This document shows positions 1-18,716 of a stretch of 64,000 nucleotides of DNA, in pieces. Both the position numbers and the translations under genes were made by a program. Numbering within the stretch: position 1 is the first letter of the stretch; every line of letters starts with the position of its first letter. The stretch is from assembly GCA_902729315.2 (NCBI GenBank), contig LR746274.1, positions 4,987,037 to 5,051,036 of the forward strand, written 5' to 3'. The stretch is from Spirodela intermedia. Lineage: Eukaryota; Streptophyta; Magnoliopsida; Alismatales; Araceae. A model generated the notes under the pieces. The model was given only the letters and a program-made list of their open reading frames with translations, was not told where the DNA came from and searched no databases.

Positions 1-162
1 TTTGACTAAGAGACAACCCTGCTTAGCTCTTATATTTGATCAAAGTTCATGTAAACAAGTTTGCTGTGGTGTTCTTATTGTTCTTAGTAGATCAATCATC
101 GGTTCAATGTTTCCTTTTTAATCTTTTCAAATAACTTATCATGGTGATCTCATCTGATCCAG

Positions 163-891
163 GTGCCACACACAACTTTCCTGCTCACCCACGTTTGCTT
201 CCAGTTTTACCACGTTGCATCAAATCTGACTCTCCGTAGACTGCGCCATTCTATCGCTGACTTGCCACAGACGATCCAAGTGGCAGCAGAGGGGGCATGG
301 GTCCTGGCCCTCGCATACTTCATTGCATACTTGGAAACTATAGCGATTTCCAATGTAAGTACAGACTCACTGGTATCATCTTGCTGATTACTTATGTCTA
401 ATCCCATTCTTAGTTCAAAATTTACTTCCGCAGACATGAATCTGGGCAACATGTCTCATAGTTGACTATCATCACTTCGATGATGTCTGATTTTTCGGTT
501 GGGAGACCTCTCTATGGTAGAAGAGTGTGACATAACTCAACCCTTTTCTTGGATTTGCAGTTTCCTTATTATCAGTTTGTTGATCGGGCATCAATGTACA
601 AAGTGGGGTCGTTGTTCTATGCTATTTATTTTATCGTCAGCTTCCCCATGTTCTTGAGGTAAGAAGTCTCAATCCAAGATCGCTTCATTCCTTGCCATTA
701 TATCCTATGCAGTGCATCATCCAGCGTATTTCTTTCCCATTTGGCCTTAAAACCAAGCCCAAAAACTAAAAAATAGCCCGAGCCCTGCTTAAACTGGTGA
801 TTATTGATAGGAGACTTTCCATTTTACAGCCTTTTTCATGGTTCCCATTAATAGAATGTCCACTGATATCCCTCTACCGCAATATCTGACA

Positions 892-922
<31 letters not shown>

Positions 923-1120
923 CTCTCTCTCTGTGTTGTCTCCAGGGTAGATGAGAAACCTGGCGATCCGTGGGAGCTTGGGAGGGTGGCCGTTGACGCA
1001 CTCGGCGCCGCCATGCTCGTCACCATCATCCTCGACCTCTGGCGGATATTTCTTGGGCCCATCGTTCCCGTCTCTGGGGCAAACCAGTGCTCACAGCCAG
1101 GGCTCCCATGGTTCCAGTGA
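163..1120 (+). CDS. CPI1: Cycloeucalenol cycloisomerase, 3' part (last three visible exons)
   Basis: This enzyme opens the 9,19-cyclopropane ring of cycloeucalenol to give obtusifoliol, a plant-specific step of sterol synthesis in the endoplasmic reticulum membrane. The 5' part lies outside the window; bases 1-162 are intron. Exons read 163-354, 561-658 and 946-1120 (stop TGA), with GT-AG borders and consistent phases, giving the last 154 residues of a protein that is about 280 aa in Arabidopsis. Matching features are PHTTFLLTHVCF, the stretch FYHVASNLTLRRLRHS, the membrane segment ending YLETIAISN, VDEKPGDPWELGRVAVDA, and the C-terminal LDLWRIFLGPIVP. Several hydrophobic stretches fit a multi-pass membrane protein. 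The last intron ends in a CT microsatellite (about 891-932) that serves as polypyrimidine tract. No frameshift is seen. Recognition rests on remembered family conservation and is firm. Confidence 0.93.
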
Positions 1121-1499
1121 TCATCACCTTCAGCCGGCTCCAGGCATTCCTCAGAACCCCACAGATCATTGTCTCCAGCCTGGGGCTTCCATGGCTCCGA
1201 TGGCCTGAAAGCCCATTCATGAGAGGCCCTTCGTTTTTAGGGTCTTAGAAAGGGATCTCTCTCATGGATTTTGACTTTAGATGTTTCTATCTAATTGTGC
1301 CAGAGCTCTTCTTGTAGGACTCCTCAGAATTCTATGGACCACGTGATGTGGTTTGTTCTCCTGTGGCAATATCTCCCAGAGTCAACGCTCCTTCCTTCCT
1401 TCCTTGGATTGACTTCTCAAGAGCAGACTTGGTGAAATCTACCTTCAAAGAAATAGCTTCACTCTTGCATCTCCCAAGAAATTAGTTAAGACTGTGTTT
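1121..1499. other. 3' flank of CPI1
   Basis: Probable 3' UTR and downstream flank of the cycloisomerase gene. I see no further coding sequence here. Confidence 0.5.
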
Positions 1500-2045
1500 G
1501 AAGGTAATTACTTCACCATTTTTTTCTCTTTTCAGTCGTTAGTGCCAAGGGTGGGTCAACGTGTCAAGTCAACATAGGTGGAATGTGGGTCGTGAGAAGT
1601 AGGGTCAACATGTAAAGTCAACATGGGTGGAGGTTGGGTCGTAAGCAAATTTATTAAAATAAGGTAAAAAATATTTCCTCTTTCTCTATTCTTCATATCC
1701 TCTTGTGGATCCCTCTCAGATTTTTCTCCTTACTTTGGCCTTACTGGGTCAACCCTAAATAGTCAATGAATCTACTTGAAGGGAGGGCCATATAAAAAGG
1801 CTCGAAGGTGATTACTTCACCATTTTTTATTCTCTCTCTAGTCATTAGCGCCAAGGGCCAACCAATAAAGTGAACGCTGGTGGAGACTGGGTTGTAAGAA
1901 GAAGATTCAACAAATAAAGTCAACACAAGTGGAGATTGGGCTGCGAGAAGAAGGGTCAACTTATAAAGTCAACTCAATAGAGATCGGGTATTAAGAAGGG
2001 GTCAACACAAAGTCAACGTAGATGGAGATTGGTTCATAAGTATTG
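1500..2045. repeat. Duplicated block of short tandem repeats with W-box cores
   Basis: A block of about 140 bp starting near 1500 (GAAGGTAATTACTTCACC) recurs in diverged form from about 1805. Inside both blocks a unit of about 50 bp repeats, built from GGGTCAAC, a short spacer, AAGTCAAC and a GGTGGAGATTGGG-like segment. GGGTCAAC or AAGTCAAC occurs near 1553, 1566, 1602, 1615, 1746, 1918, 1950, 1966, 1998 and 2011. Their reverse complements contain TTGACC or TTGACT, the core bound by WRKY factors. The block lies about 0.75-1.3 kb upstream of the RNase J start. Whether it is regulatory or only a repeat cannot be told from sequence. Confidence 0.7.
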
Positions 2046-2446
2046 GGAGCAAGTATGATTGTGGGAGTTAGGCACAGTGGATAAATACATCTATAGAGGA
2101 GTGGAATTAGAGTAGGACGAATCAGATTTGAGTGGATATCATAATTGCTTTATCAGATGAGCTAGGAGATCTACGTTTTGACTTGGTAACGCTAGGTGGT
2201 TTGCTTTTGCCTGTTAATGGTTGACTTGGTCAGGATAAGGTTTTTTCACAAAATTTCCTAGTTGTTTGGAGTTTTGTGGAAAAATCACAGGATGAAGGCG
2301 CGGCTTTGCGTAAAAACCCTCTTTAAGTCGTTGATCCATTTTATGGACTTAAATAATGGCCGAATTTGGGGGGACATCTAATTTGTTTTCTATACGGATA
2401 AATATGAAATTGTAAAACGTGTCTAGCTAGTTTCATGAGAAAATGA
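2046..2446. other. Intergenic, nothing recognised
   Basis: AT-rich sequence between the repeat block and the RNase J 5' region. No coding signal or repeat was recognised. Confidence 0.5.
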
Positions 2447-2781
2447 ATGCCGCAGCGGCTTAAACCCCCCATAAATCGTAGTTCGCACGCGGCGGTCTGT
2501 AGTTTGCACGTGCGGGGAAGCGATAAGAGAGAGAGATATTTAGGCAGGGAAAGATCCGCAGTGGCCTTCACCACCTCTGCCTCCATTTCCCGCTTCGCTC
2601 TCTTCCTCGCTCCCTCCCTCCTTCCCGGAGGTCCTTCCCCCAGAAATCCCGAAGGGAGGTCTCCGAAGCTCGCTCTTGGGAGTTCTGCCAGTTCGCCGGC
2701 GGCCGGTTGTTGTGGAGCGTTGCTGTCCCTCCTCGGGTCTCCGCTCGGCCAGGTTTCTTGGCCCAAGTTTCTGGGAGAAGG
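2447..2781 (+). promoter_or_regulatory. Probable promoter-proximal region and 5' UTR of RNase J
   Basis: Base composition changes sharply here from AT-rich to GC-rich, with a short GA run (about 2527-2536) and pyrimidine-rich stretches such as the one around 2600-2640. This is typical of a plant 5' leader. The overlapping open frames on both strands have no recognisable protein content. The transcription start is not visible from sequence alone. Confidence 0.5.
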
Positions 2782-12641
<9,860 letters not shown>

Positions 12642-13312
12642 GCAAGGCCAGCTGAAGCTGAAAGAGACGATGATACCTGCAACCCAGCTGAACCTCGCCC
12701 CTCCTTCCCTTTGCTCCTCCAACAGCTGGGAAAAAGTCAAGCTGCCACTGGCACCACCGCCACAGGACGTTGGGGGCCTTGGGCTCGGTCGGTCCCTCGG
12801 ATTTTCTGATCCAATGTTCTCCTATGTGAGATTTATTTTTTATTTATTTTGCTAAATTTTGCAAGCTAAGGTCCCGGTGGAGTAGGAACAAGAAGTCAAC
12901 CCACATTCACCATTGGCAGTGCTGGTGGCACCACCCCTTCCCTTCTCATTGCCCCATCCCCCTTCTCTCTCTCTCTCTCCCGACAAATGGGTTCTTTGTG
13001 TATTTCGATACTTATTACCCATACATACACGGTGGTCTGCGAGGCGAAGAATTCATCAAGCAGAAGGCAGTGAGCAGGTATATTATATTTTAATCATACT
13101 CATTAATTTATCCCTAATCTACTTCTATTTTTCTAAAACATATAAAAATGTTTAATTTTGTGAGTAAAAGATAATTTGACTACGAAAGGTTCTTTATTTT
13201 CCGATTGAATTTTATGACATGCAATATGGATATGAATATTATTTTATTATACTGGTGGAAGCTTAACAAGAAGCTTCATACAAGTACTTTATGTTAACAC
13301 TGCCAGTGGGAG
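12642..13312. other. 3' flank of RNase J, intergenic
   Basis: Probable 3' UTR followed by AT-rich sequence. It contains a short CT tract near 12961-12980. No gene recognised. Confidence 0.5.
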
Positions 13313-13570
13313 GATAAAACCTCAGCTAGACTGCTTGGCCATAGGATCCCCCCACATTTTCAACTCGAGCTAGGGTTTTAGAGGCGGAGTGTCGTCTGTG
13401 TTGCATGGTTAAGCTTCAAACTCCATCAGGGCGGTGCTTTGACATTGGGGATTTATGGCTTCAGCAAGGTCGATGAACTTTAGTTTTGGTGGCTTCTCTG
13501 TTTTGTTCTTCGGCTCTTGTTCTTCTTGTGCTTCTAGTTTTTTGGTTGTCACCCAGATCTAAGGCAACCA
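13313..13570 (+). pseudogene. Broken duplicate of the argininosuccinate synthase promoter and first exon
   Basis: This segment matches 18612-18887 over its whole length. It shares the start (ATAAAACCTCAGCT), CAACTCGAGCTAGGGTT, the TTGCATGG start context, and the end near AGGCAACC. The ATG is kept at 13405. The exon copy has lost about two bases relative to the intact copy, which shifts the frame. The splice donor GT of the intact copy (18787-18788) is AT here. It therefore cannot supply a normal transit peptide to the downstream gene. Homology stops within about 10 bp of the left end of the copia element, so the element forms its right border. Divergence is substantial, so the duplication is old. 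Confidence 0.75.
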
Positions 13571-13578
13571 AAAAACCA

Positions 13579-13711
13579 TGGGAAGAATGAGGATGATTTC
13601 TGGAGATAAAGATAGATTTTTGGGAGAGAATGGGAAGAGAGGAGAGGAGGAAAAGAGAGGGATTTCGTGTAGAAAAAATCCTTGATTATGAACCGCCACA
13701 AACACACCACG

Positions 13712-13757
<46 letters not shown>

Positions 13758-13925
13758 CTACATTATAAGTGCCCAATGTGGGTTGCCCCCCTTTTGAGCC
13801 ACTAAAGACTAAAACAACTACCACCTTTTGGCCCAATAAAGACAAAAAGAAAAGGCCCAATAAGGACAACAAACATTAAATGACTTCTCTTATTTTTTAC
13901 ATTAAATACTAATACTTCTGCTTAA
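13579..13925 (-). repeat. 3' LTR of the copia element (left end)
   Basis: Starts TGGGAAGAATGAGG at about 13579 and includes a GA microsatellite (about 13713-13754). It probably ends near 13925, just outside the RNase H coding end. Bases 13579-13754 match the right LTR. The outer limit toward the internal region is inferred. Confidence 0.6.
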
Positions 13926-13935
13926 CACCAAGAGT

Positions 13936-14193
13936 TTATCTAAATTTGATGAACTTAGTGTAACTCAACACTTTTGTAAAACCATCTACAACTTGATCTA
14001 ATGTTGAACAAAACTTTATTTTAATACAATTTGCAGCAACTAAATGTTGAATAAATTGGTGGCAAATTTCAATATACTTTGTTCTTCCATGAAATGTCAA
14101 ATTTTTTGTCATCAATATAGTTAAAATATTATCATAATATATCATTGTTGGTGTTGATTGTGGTAAATTGATATCTTCTAAGATACTCCACAT
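13936..14193 (-). pseudogene. copia RNase H C-terminal fragment
   Basis: The minus-strand frame reads YYDN, then LTFHGRTKYIEI, HFIQ-like HQFIQHLV, CSTLDQVVDGFTK and a KFIKFR end. This is the hallmark end of Ty1/copia polyproteins (HIEI, then VAD-FTK in intact copies). The frame is open for 85 codons but is interrupted upstream. Confidence 0.85.
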
Positions 14194-14659
14194 CTATATC
14201 ACTTGTTATGTAGTTATTGATATATTTAACTTCAAATGATGATAACCAAAATTAAAAACAAAACCATTAGTACTTTTTCTATCATCAAGAATTTACTCAA
14301 TCAATACCAAAAATTTTGAATTCAAAATCATGTTGATATAAAGTTTCATAATTCATAGTTCCTTGAACATAATTCTGCTCTAAGATGATGAATTGAGAGA
14401 ATGCATAAAATCTAGAATCATGCTAATTGAAAATAATATATCTAGTCAAGTATGAATCAAATATATTAACCCATCAATCAAGTTTATATAAAAATATTAA
14501 TTTATTTTTACAATCCCATCATCAAGATATAATTTGTCATGGGAATTCAAAGAGTAGAGCAAGTCTTGCAATTAAAACATGTTTAACTTTTTGAGTAAAT
14601 CAGATGTATAATTCTCTTGTGAGATAAATATATCATACTTATTTTTAATAATTTAAAGT

Positions 14660-14935
14660 CTAAGAAAATAATGTTATAATCCTAAATCAGTCATATCAAA
14701 TTCAACTATCATAGAAGTATTGAACCCTAAAATTAATGTAAAAAATGATCAAATATAAACAATGTCGTCAATATAAACACAAATAATAAAAATATCTTTT
14801 CCTTTAATCTTGACATAAAGGATTGACTCACTTTCACTTTGATGAAAATTATAATAATTAAAATATAAATCAAGTCTACTCTACTATACTCTAGGGTGCT
14901 TGTTTAAGATCATACAAGGTCTTCCCTCCCACCAA
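14660..14935 (-). pseudogene. copia reverse transcriptase fragment
   Basis: On the minus strand the sequence reads LYDLKQAPR, then SESESILYVK, then the catalytic box VYIDDIV (about 14762-14780) and a later EFDMTDLG. These match the YGLKQAPR, YVDD and EMTDLG signatures of copia reverse transcriptase. Stops and frame breaks between blocks show decay. Confidence 0.85.
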
Positions 14936-15839
14936 TAGGAGATTATATAAACTTTATTTCCTCTCTAACTTATAATAATACCTTGTGACTAATTAATATA
15001 TATATCTTCATTCAAATAATCATTCAAAAATATTAACTTAATATAAAATTAAAACACAATTCATTTCATTTGTAATGCTAAAACTAAAATAATATGAGCT
15101 ATTTCAAATCCTGCTTTAGGAGGAAAAATTTCCAAGTAATAAATACTTTGTTGCTATGCATATCTCCTTATCACTAACCCAATCATATGTTTCTAAACAT
15201 TATAATTAGTTTATACTTTTACCTTATAAACCCATTTATCACCAATAACTTTAGTCTTTGGTGACAAATCCACGAACTCTCATGTCATTCTTATCAATTG
15301 TTAAAATTTATTCTTTCATTGCCTTTTCTTATTCATCTTTGTCTTATGCCTCCTCATAGCTTGTTGACTCTATAATCATAAGAAAAAAAACATGATTTAT
15401 AAAGATTACTTAAAGTGTTGAATTTTCATTGAAGCTTCATTTTTCTTGGATGATTTGATAAATTTAGACTTGAGTCATTGTGGCCATTAAAACCATTATA
15501 ATTTCTTAGAGACTCTCTCTAAGGTGAACTAAATGATGTAGGAGCTTCAAGTGTTGAATCTTCATTGAATTGTATAAATTTGTATTGATGTTCATAATAT
15601 GATATTTGATAAACTAAATTTTTAATCAAATTTTATTAGTTATAATCGTTAAATATAATAGTATGATTAATTAATATTTTATTTTATTATTATATAAATA
15701 ATAAGCCTTTCTCTCATTACTATAGTTAAAAAACAAAATCTCACTCCTTTTGTCCATTTTTCTATGATCATTTGCATCAATTAATGGATACGAAACACAA
15801 TGAAAGATTTTTAAGTGACCAATATTTAGCTTCTAAATG

Positions 15840-15966
15840 TATCATGCCCATGAGGGGTCATATTGATGCTTGTCTTAGTAGGAGAAATTTTTAAAAGACA
15901 AATGGCTATTGCAGCCACTTTAGCCCAAAACTCATTAGGAAGATGTTTCTCACAAAGCATGCTTTT
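15840..15966 (-). pseudogene. copia integrase fragment
   Basis: The minus strand reads CEKHLPNEFWAKVAAIA, then CLLKISPTK. This matches the LPNEFWAEAV...NRSPTK block of copia integrases that follows the catalytic core. The rest of the domain is too decayed to read reliably by eye. Confidence 0.75.
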
Positions 15967-16973
15967 TCTACAATTTTCTCTTTTTTCTTCTAATAAAAAC
16001 CATTTTGCTTCAAATTTTTTCTAATTGTAAATAATTTTTAATGACATATTTCTTAAAATATCACTCAAATTCAGAAATAAATTTTCTCTTTATTTGTTCA
16101 AAGGGTTTTTATAACATGGTCACTTGATTTTTCGGCAAAGGCTTTAGACTAAATATATTTATCAAATATTTCAGATATTTGAGAATGAAAATATAACCAA
16201 CTTATGTGTGTAAAGTCATTAATAATCAATAGAAAATATCAATTCTTGTTCAAAGATAGTGTACTCGTTGGACCACAAATATTATCATGTAATCATTCAA
16301 AAAAAGCTTGCTCTTTAAGATTTTTCTATTGCAAAATATAATCAATATGATTTTTCATAAACACATCCTTCACAAAGTTCATTATTTATTGAAATAGATG
16401 GTAAGTAAGAAATCATATGTATTAAAGTAAAAATGACTATAACATAAATCCCAAAGTGAAGACAATCATTTTATTTAATAATCATGTCAAATTTATTAAG
16501 TCTTAAATTTTAAGATGAATCATCAATTTATTAAGTCTTAAAACATCAATTTAAAAATCATCATAGGAGACATACCACTTTTCTTATACTTGATAACACA
16601 TTTATCATCTTCAAAATGAAAAGTATAATTATGTTCCAATAATTAACTCACACTAAGTAAATTGTGTGCTAAGTTTAGAACAAAATAAACATCATGTTAA
16701 TCAAAGTATTTATACCTATTTTTTTATAAACAACAATAGTACCAATGGATTTAATTTTCACACTATTTCAATCACCAAGTGTAACATCACATATCCTAAA
16801 TGTATCAATATTTTGAAATGATTTTCTTTCTCTTACCATAGGATTGCTGTAACTAGTATCAACACATCATATATTTGATTTACTTGTGTTTGAAGATACA
16901 AAAGTAATGAATAAATTATTTTTATCATTTCCTCTAACAATATTTTCTTGGTCTATTTTTGTATCCCAATAAT

Positions 16974-17306
16974 TTACTCCAATATACTGATACTTCTTGC
17001 CAAAATTACACATTGGCTTATGACTCCCTTCTCCAAATATTTTCTTATTGTTTTACTTTGTCCTAAAAATACATTTAAATGTCCATATTTTTTGTAAAAA
17101 TGAAATTTCATCATTCTATAATATGGTTTATAAATTTTGGTTGTTTTCATCATTATTTCTTTGAAGTTTATAATTAGAACTACCATTTTCTCTCCCATAA
17201 CTTTGGTTGTGATATTTCTTTGACCTCTACTTCTATTATCATATCTTTGGTTTGAAGTGTCTTTACTATTTTTCTCTTTCTTTGAAATTTCAACTTTAGC
17301 TTGCAA
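16974..17306 (-). pseudogene. copia gag fragment with damaged zinc knuckle
   Basis: A 110-codon minus-strand frame is rich in Lys, Asn and Arg. It ends in FHFYKKYGHLNVF, which resembles the CFYCKKYGH zinc knuckle with the first two cysteines replaced. Its position at the 5' side of the element fits gag. Confidence 0.65.
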
Positions 17307-18106
17307 TACTTATTTAAGAGATTTTTCAGTAAATCTATTCATTCTTTCATCATGTACCAATAAATATCTCATCAATTCATTTTTAGTATAAATACAAATA
17401 TCTTTAAATTATTCTGTGACAATAGGAACATGGCCAATTTATATGGAAGTATTCTCAAAACAAATTAAATAAATTTTCTTTCTGAGATATGTTCTCTAAA
17501 AAATATCATTTGATTAATAATAACTAAAATTTGAAAAAATAAATCATGAATATATTCACCAAATTACATAGAATAGTTTCAAATTCTCTATGGAGTTCTT
17601 AATGTTTGATGACTATAACTTTATTGTCTCCATCAAATTTATCTCTTAAATTCTTTTATTTTTCTAAAGAACTTGTGGCATTTGTAATACGTGGAAATAT
17701 AATTTCTAAAATTGACATTTGTAAAACTAGAATCACGTTAGCATCTTATTTTGAAATTCATTGTTACTTTGTTTAGAACTCTCTTCTTCTTTATTATCAT
17801 TCTCAGCTAAATCTCATAGATCTTGCAAAATAAAAAATATTTTCATCTTAATACTCCAAAAATCATATTTCTCCTAATTAAAAAAATGACACGAGAGGTT
17901 GACATGTTAAGGGAATTACCATTTAACATTCTCAAAGTTATTGCCGTTACCTCTTCAGAAAAAAGCTTCAAATAGAACCTTAATGTTCGTTGTTATAGCA
18001 AGAAATCTTTAGAAATACCCAAAAACCTTCACTAACTTCATTTGAATCTGCATTGATGTTGCTGAAATCTCCATGGAAGAAGAAAAATGTCCAATACATG
18101 AACCTG

Positions 18107-18123
18107 GCTACTCTAATATCACT
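18107..18123 (-). other. Likely tRNA primer-binding site of the copia element
   Basis: Just inside the right LTR, the minus strand reads TGATATTAGAGT followed by AGCCAGGTT. About nine of the first twelve bases match TGGTATCAGAGC, the initiator-Met tRNA complement used by most plant copia elements. Confidence 0.6.
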
Positions 18124-18290
18124 TGTGGAAAAAATGAGGATGATTTTTATAGAGAAAGTATAGATTTTGGGAGAGAATGGGAAGAGAGGAGAGGAGGAAA
18201 ATAGAGGGATTTCACATAGAAAAAGCTCTTGACTATGAACCATCACAAACACACTACAAGGAGCGAGAGAGAGAGAGAGAGAGAGGCGGA
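18124..18290 (-). repeat. 5' LTR of the copia element, truncated
   Basis: Matches 13579-13754, including GGGAGAGAATGGGAAGAGAG and the sequence leading into a GA tract (about 18264-18284). After the GA tract the homology to the left LTR stops and unrelated GC-rich sequence begins. Confidence 0.65.
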
Positions 18291-18387
18291 CTGGTCTGGG
18301 GCTCACTTTGGTTCGAGTCCTGGGCCCATAGGGGCTGGGGTGGGCTGGGCTGGACTTCGGGTTAAGTCGTCAGAAGCGGAGTTTGGC

Positions 18388-18545
18388 TATGGGCCTCCAA
18401 CGCCCAATTCCCGTTTGAGAAACACAGGCCACGGCATAACCTTCCCCCCCTCTCTCTCTCTCCCCTCCCCCCCCCCCCCACATCTGGGCCTCGAGCGGGG
18501 CATGCCCGTAGGGGAAGAGGAGAAGGCGAGCAAGATGCCTAGTGG
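18388..18545 (+). repeat. Diverged copy of the Rieske gene upstream region and start-codon context
   Basis: Bases 18388-18455 match 27050-27106 and 27178-27243, sharing GCCCAATTCCCGTTT and an ACGGC-AACCTT segment followed by a CT tract. Bases 18483-18540 match 27290-27390, sharing a CCTCGA-CGG-CAT-CCCGT pattern and GGCGAGCAAGATG. The ATG equivalent to the Rieske start is at 18535, but it opens only a 26-codon frame (MPSGPYQVV...). The copy lies immediately upstream of the argininosuccinate synthase promoter copy. Confidence 0.75.
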
Positions 18546-18611
18546 GCCGTATCAAGTTGTACAGCCTCAGCAGCTTTGCAGCTTAATGGGCCCTCGTGAG
18601 GTGTTGAAATC

Positions 18612-18716
18612 ATAAAACCTCAGCTGGACCACGCGGCCTCAAGGTTCCCATATCTTCAACTCGAGCTAGGGTTCTAGAGGAGGGGTTTATCCGTTGGGCA
18701 GTGTTGTCGGCGTTGC
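18612..18716 (+). promoter_or_regulatory. Proximal 5' region of argininosuccinate synthase
   Basis: Sequence directly upstream of the first ATG. It includes CTCGAGCTAGGGTTCTAGA, a GCTAGGGTT context common in plant 5' leaders. It is shared with the broken copy at 13313-13404. No clear TATA box was found. Confidence 0.45.

Larger units (their letters stand above)
13579..18290 (-). mobile_element. Degenerate Ty1/copia LTR retrotransposon
   Basis: Read on the minus strand, remnants appear in the order gag zinc-knuckle region (about 17.3-17.0 kb), integrase (about 15.97-15.84 kb), reverse transcriptase (about 14.93-14.67 kb) and RNase H (14.2-13.93 kb). Integrase before reverse transcriptase is the Ty1/copia order. 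Related sequences at 13579-13754 and 18126-18290 are the two LTRs, and a primer-binding-site-like sequence lies just inside the right one. Stops and frameshifts throughout make it non-autonomous. The right LTR lacks its outer part, because homology ends at a GA tract. The internal region is far more AT-rich than its surroundings. Confidence 0.85.

Noticed and set aside
13405-13472. Alternative first exon of argininosuccinate synthase
   Set aside because: The copy has a frameshift relative to the intact exon and the donor GT is AT.
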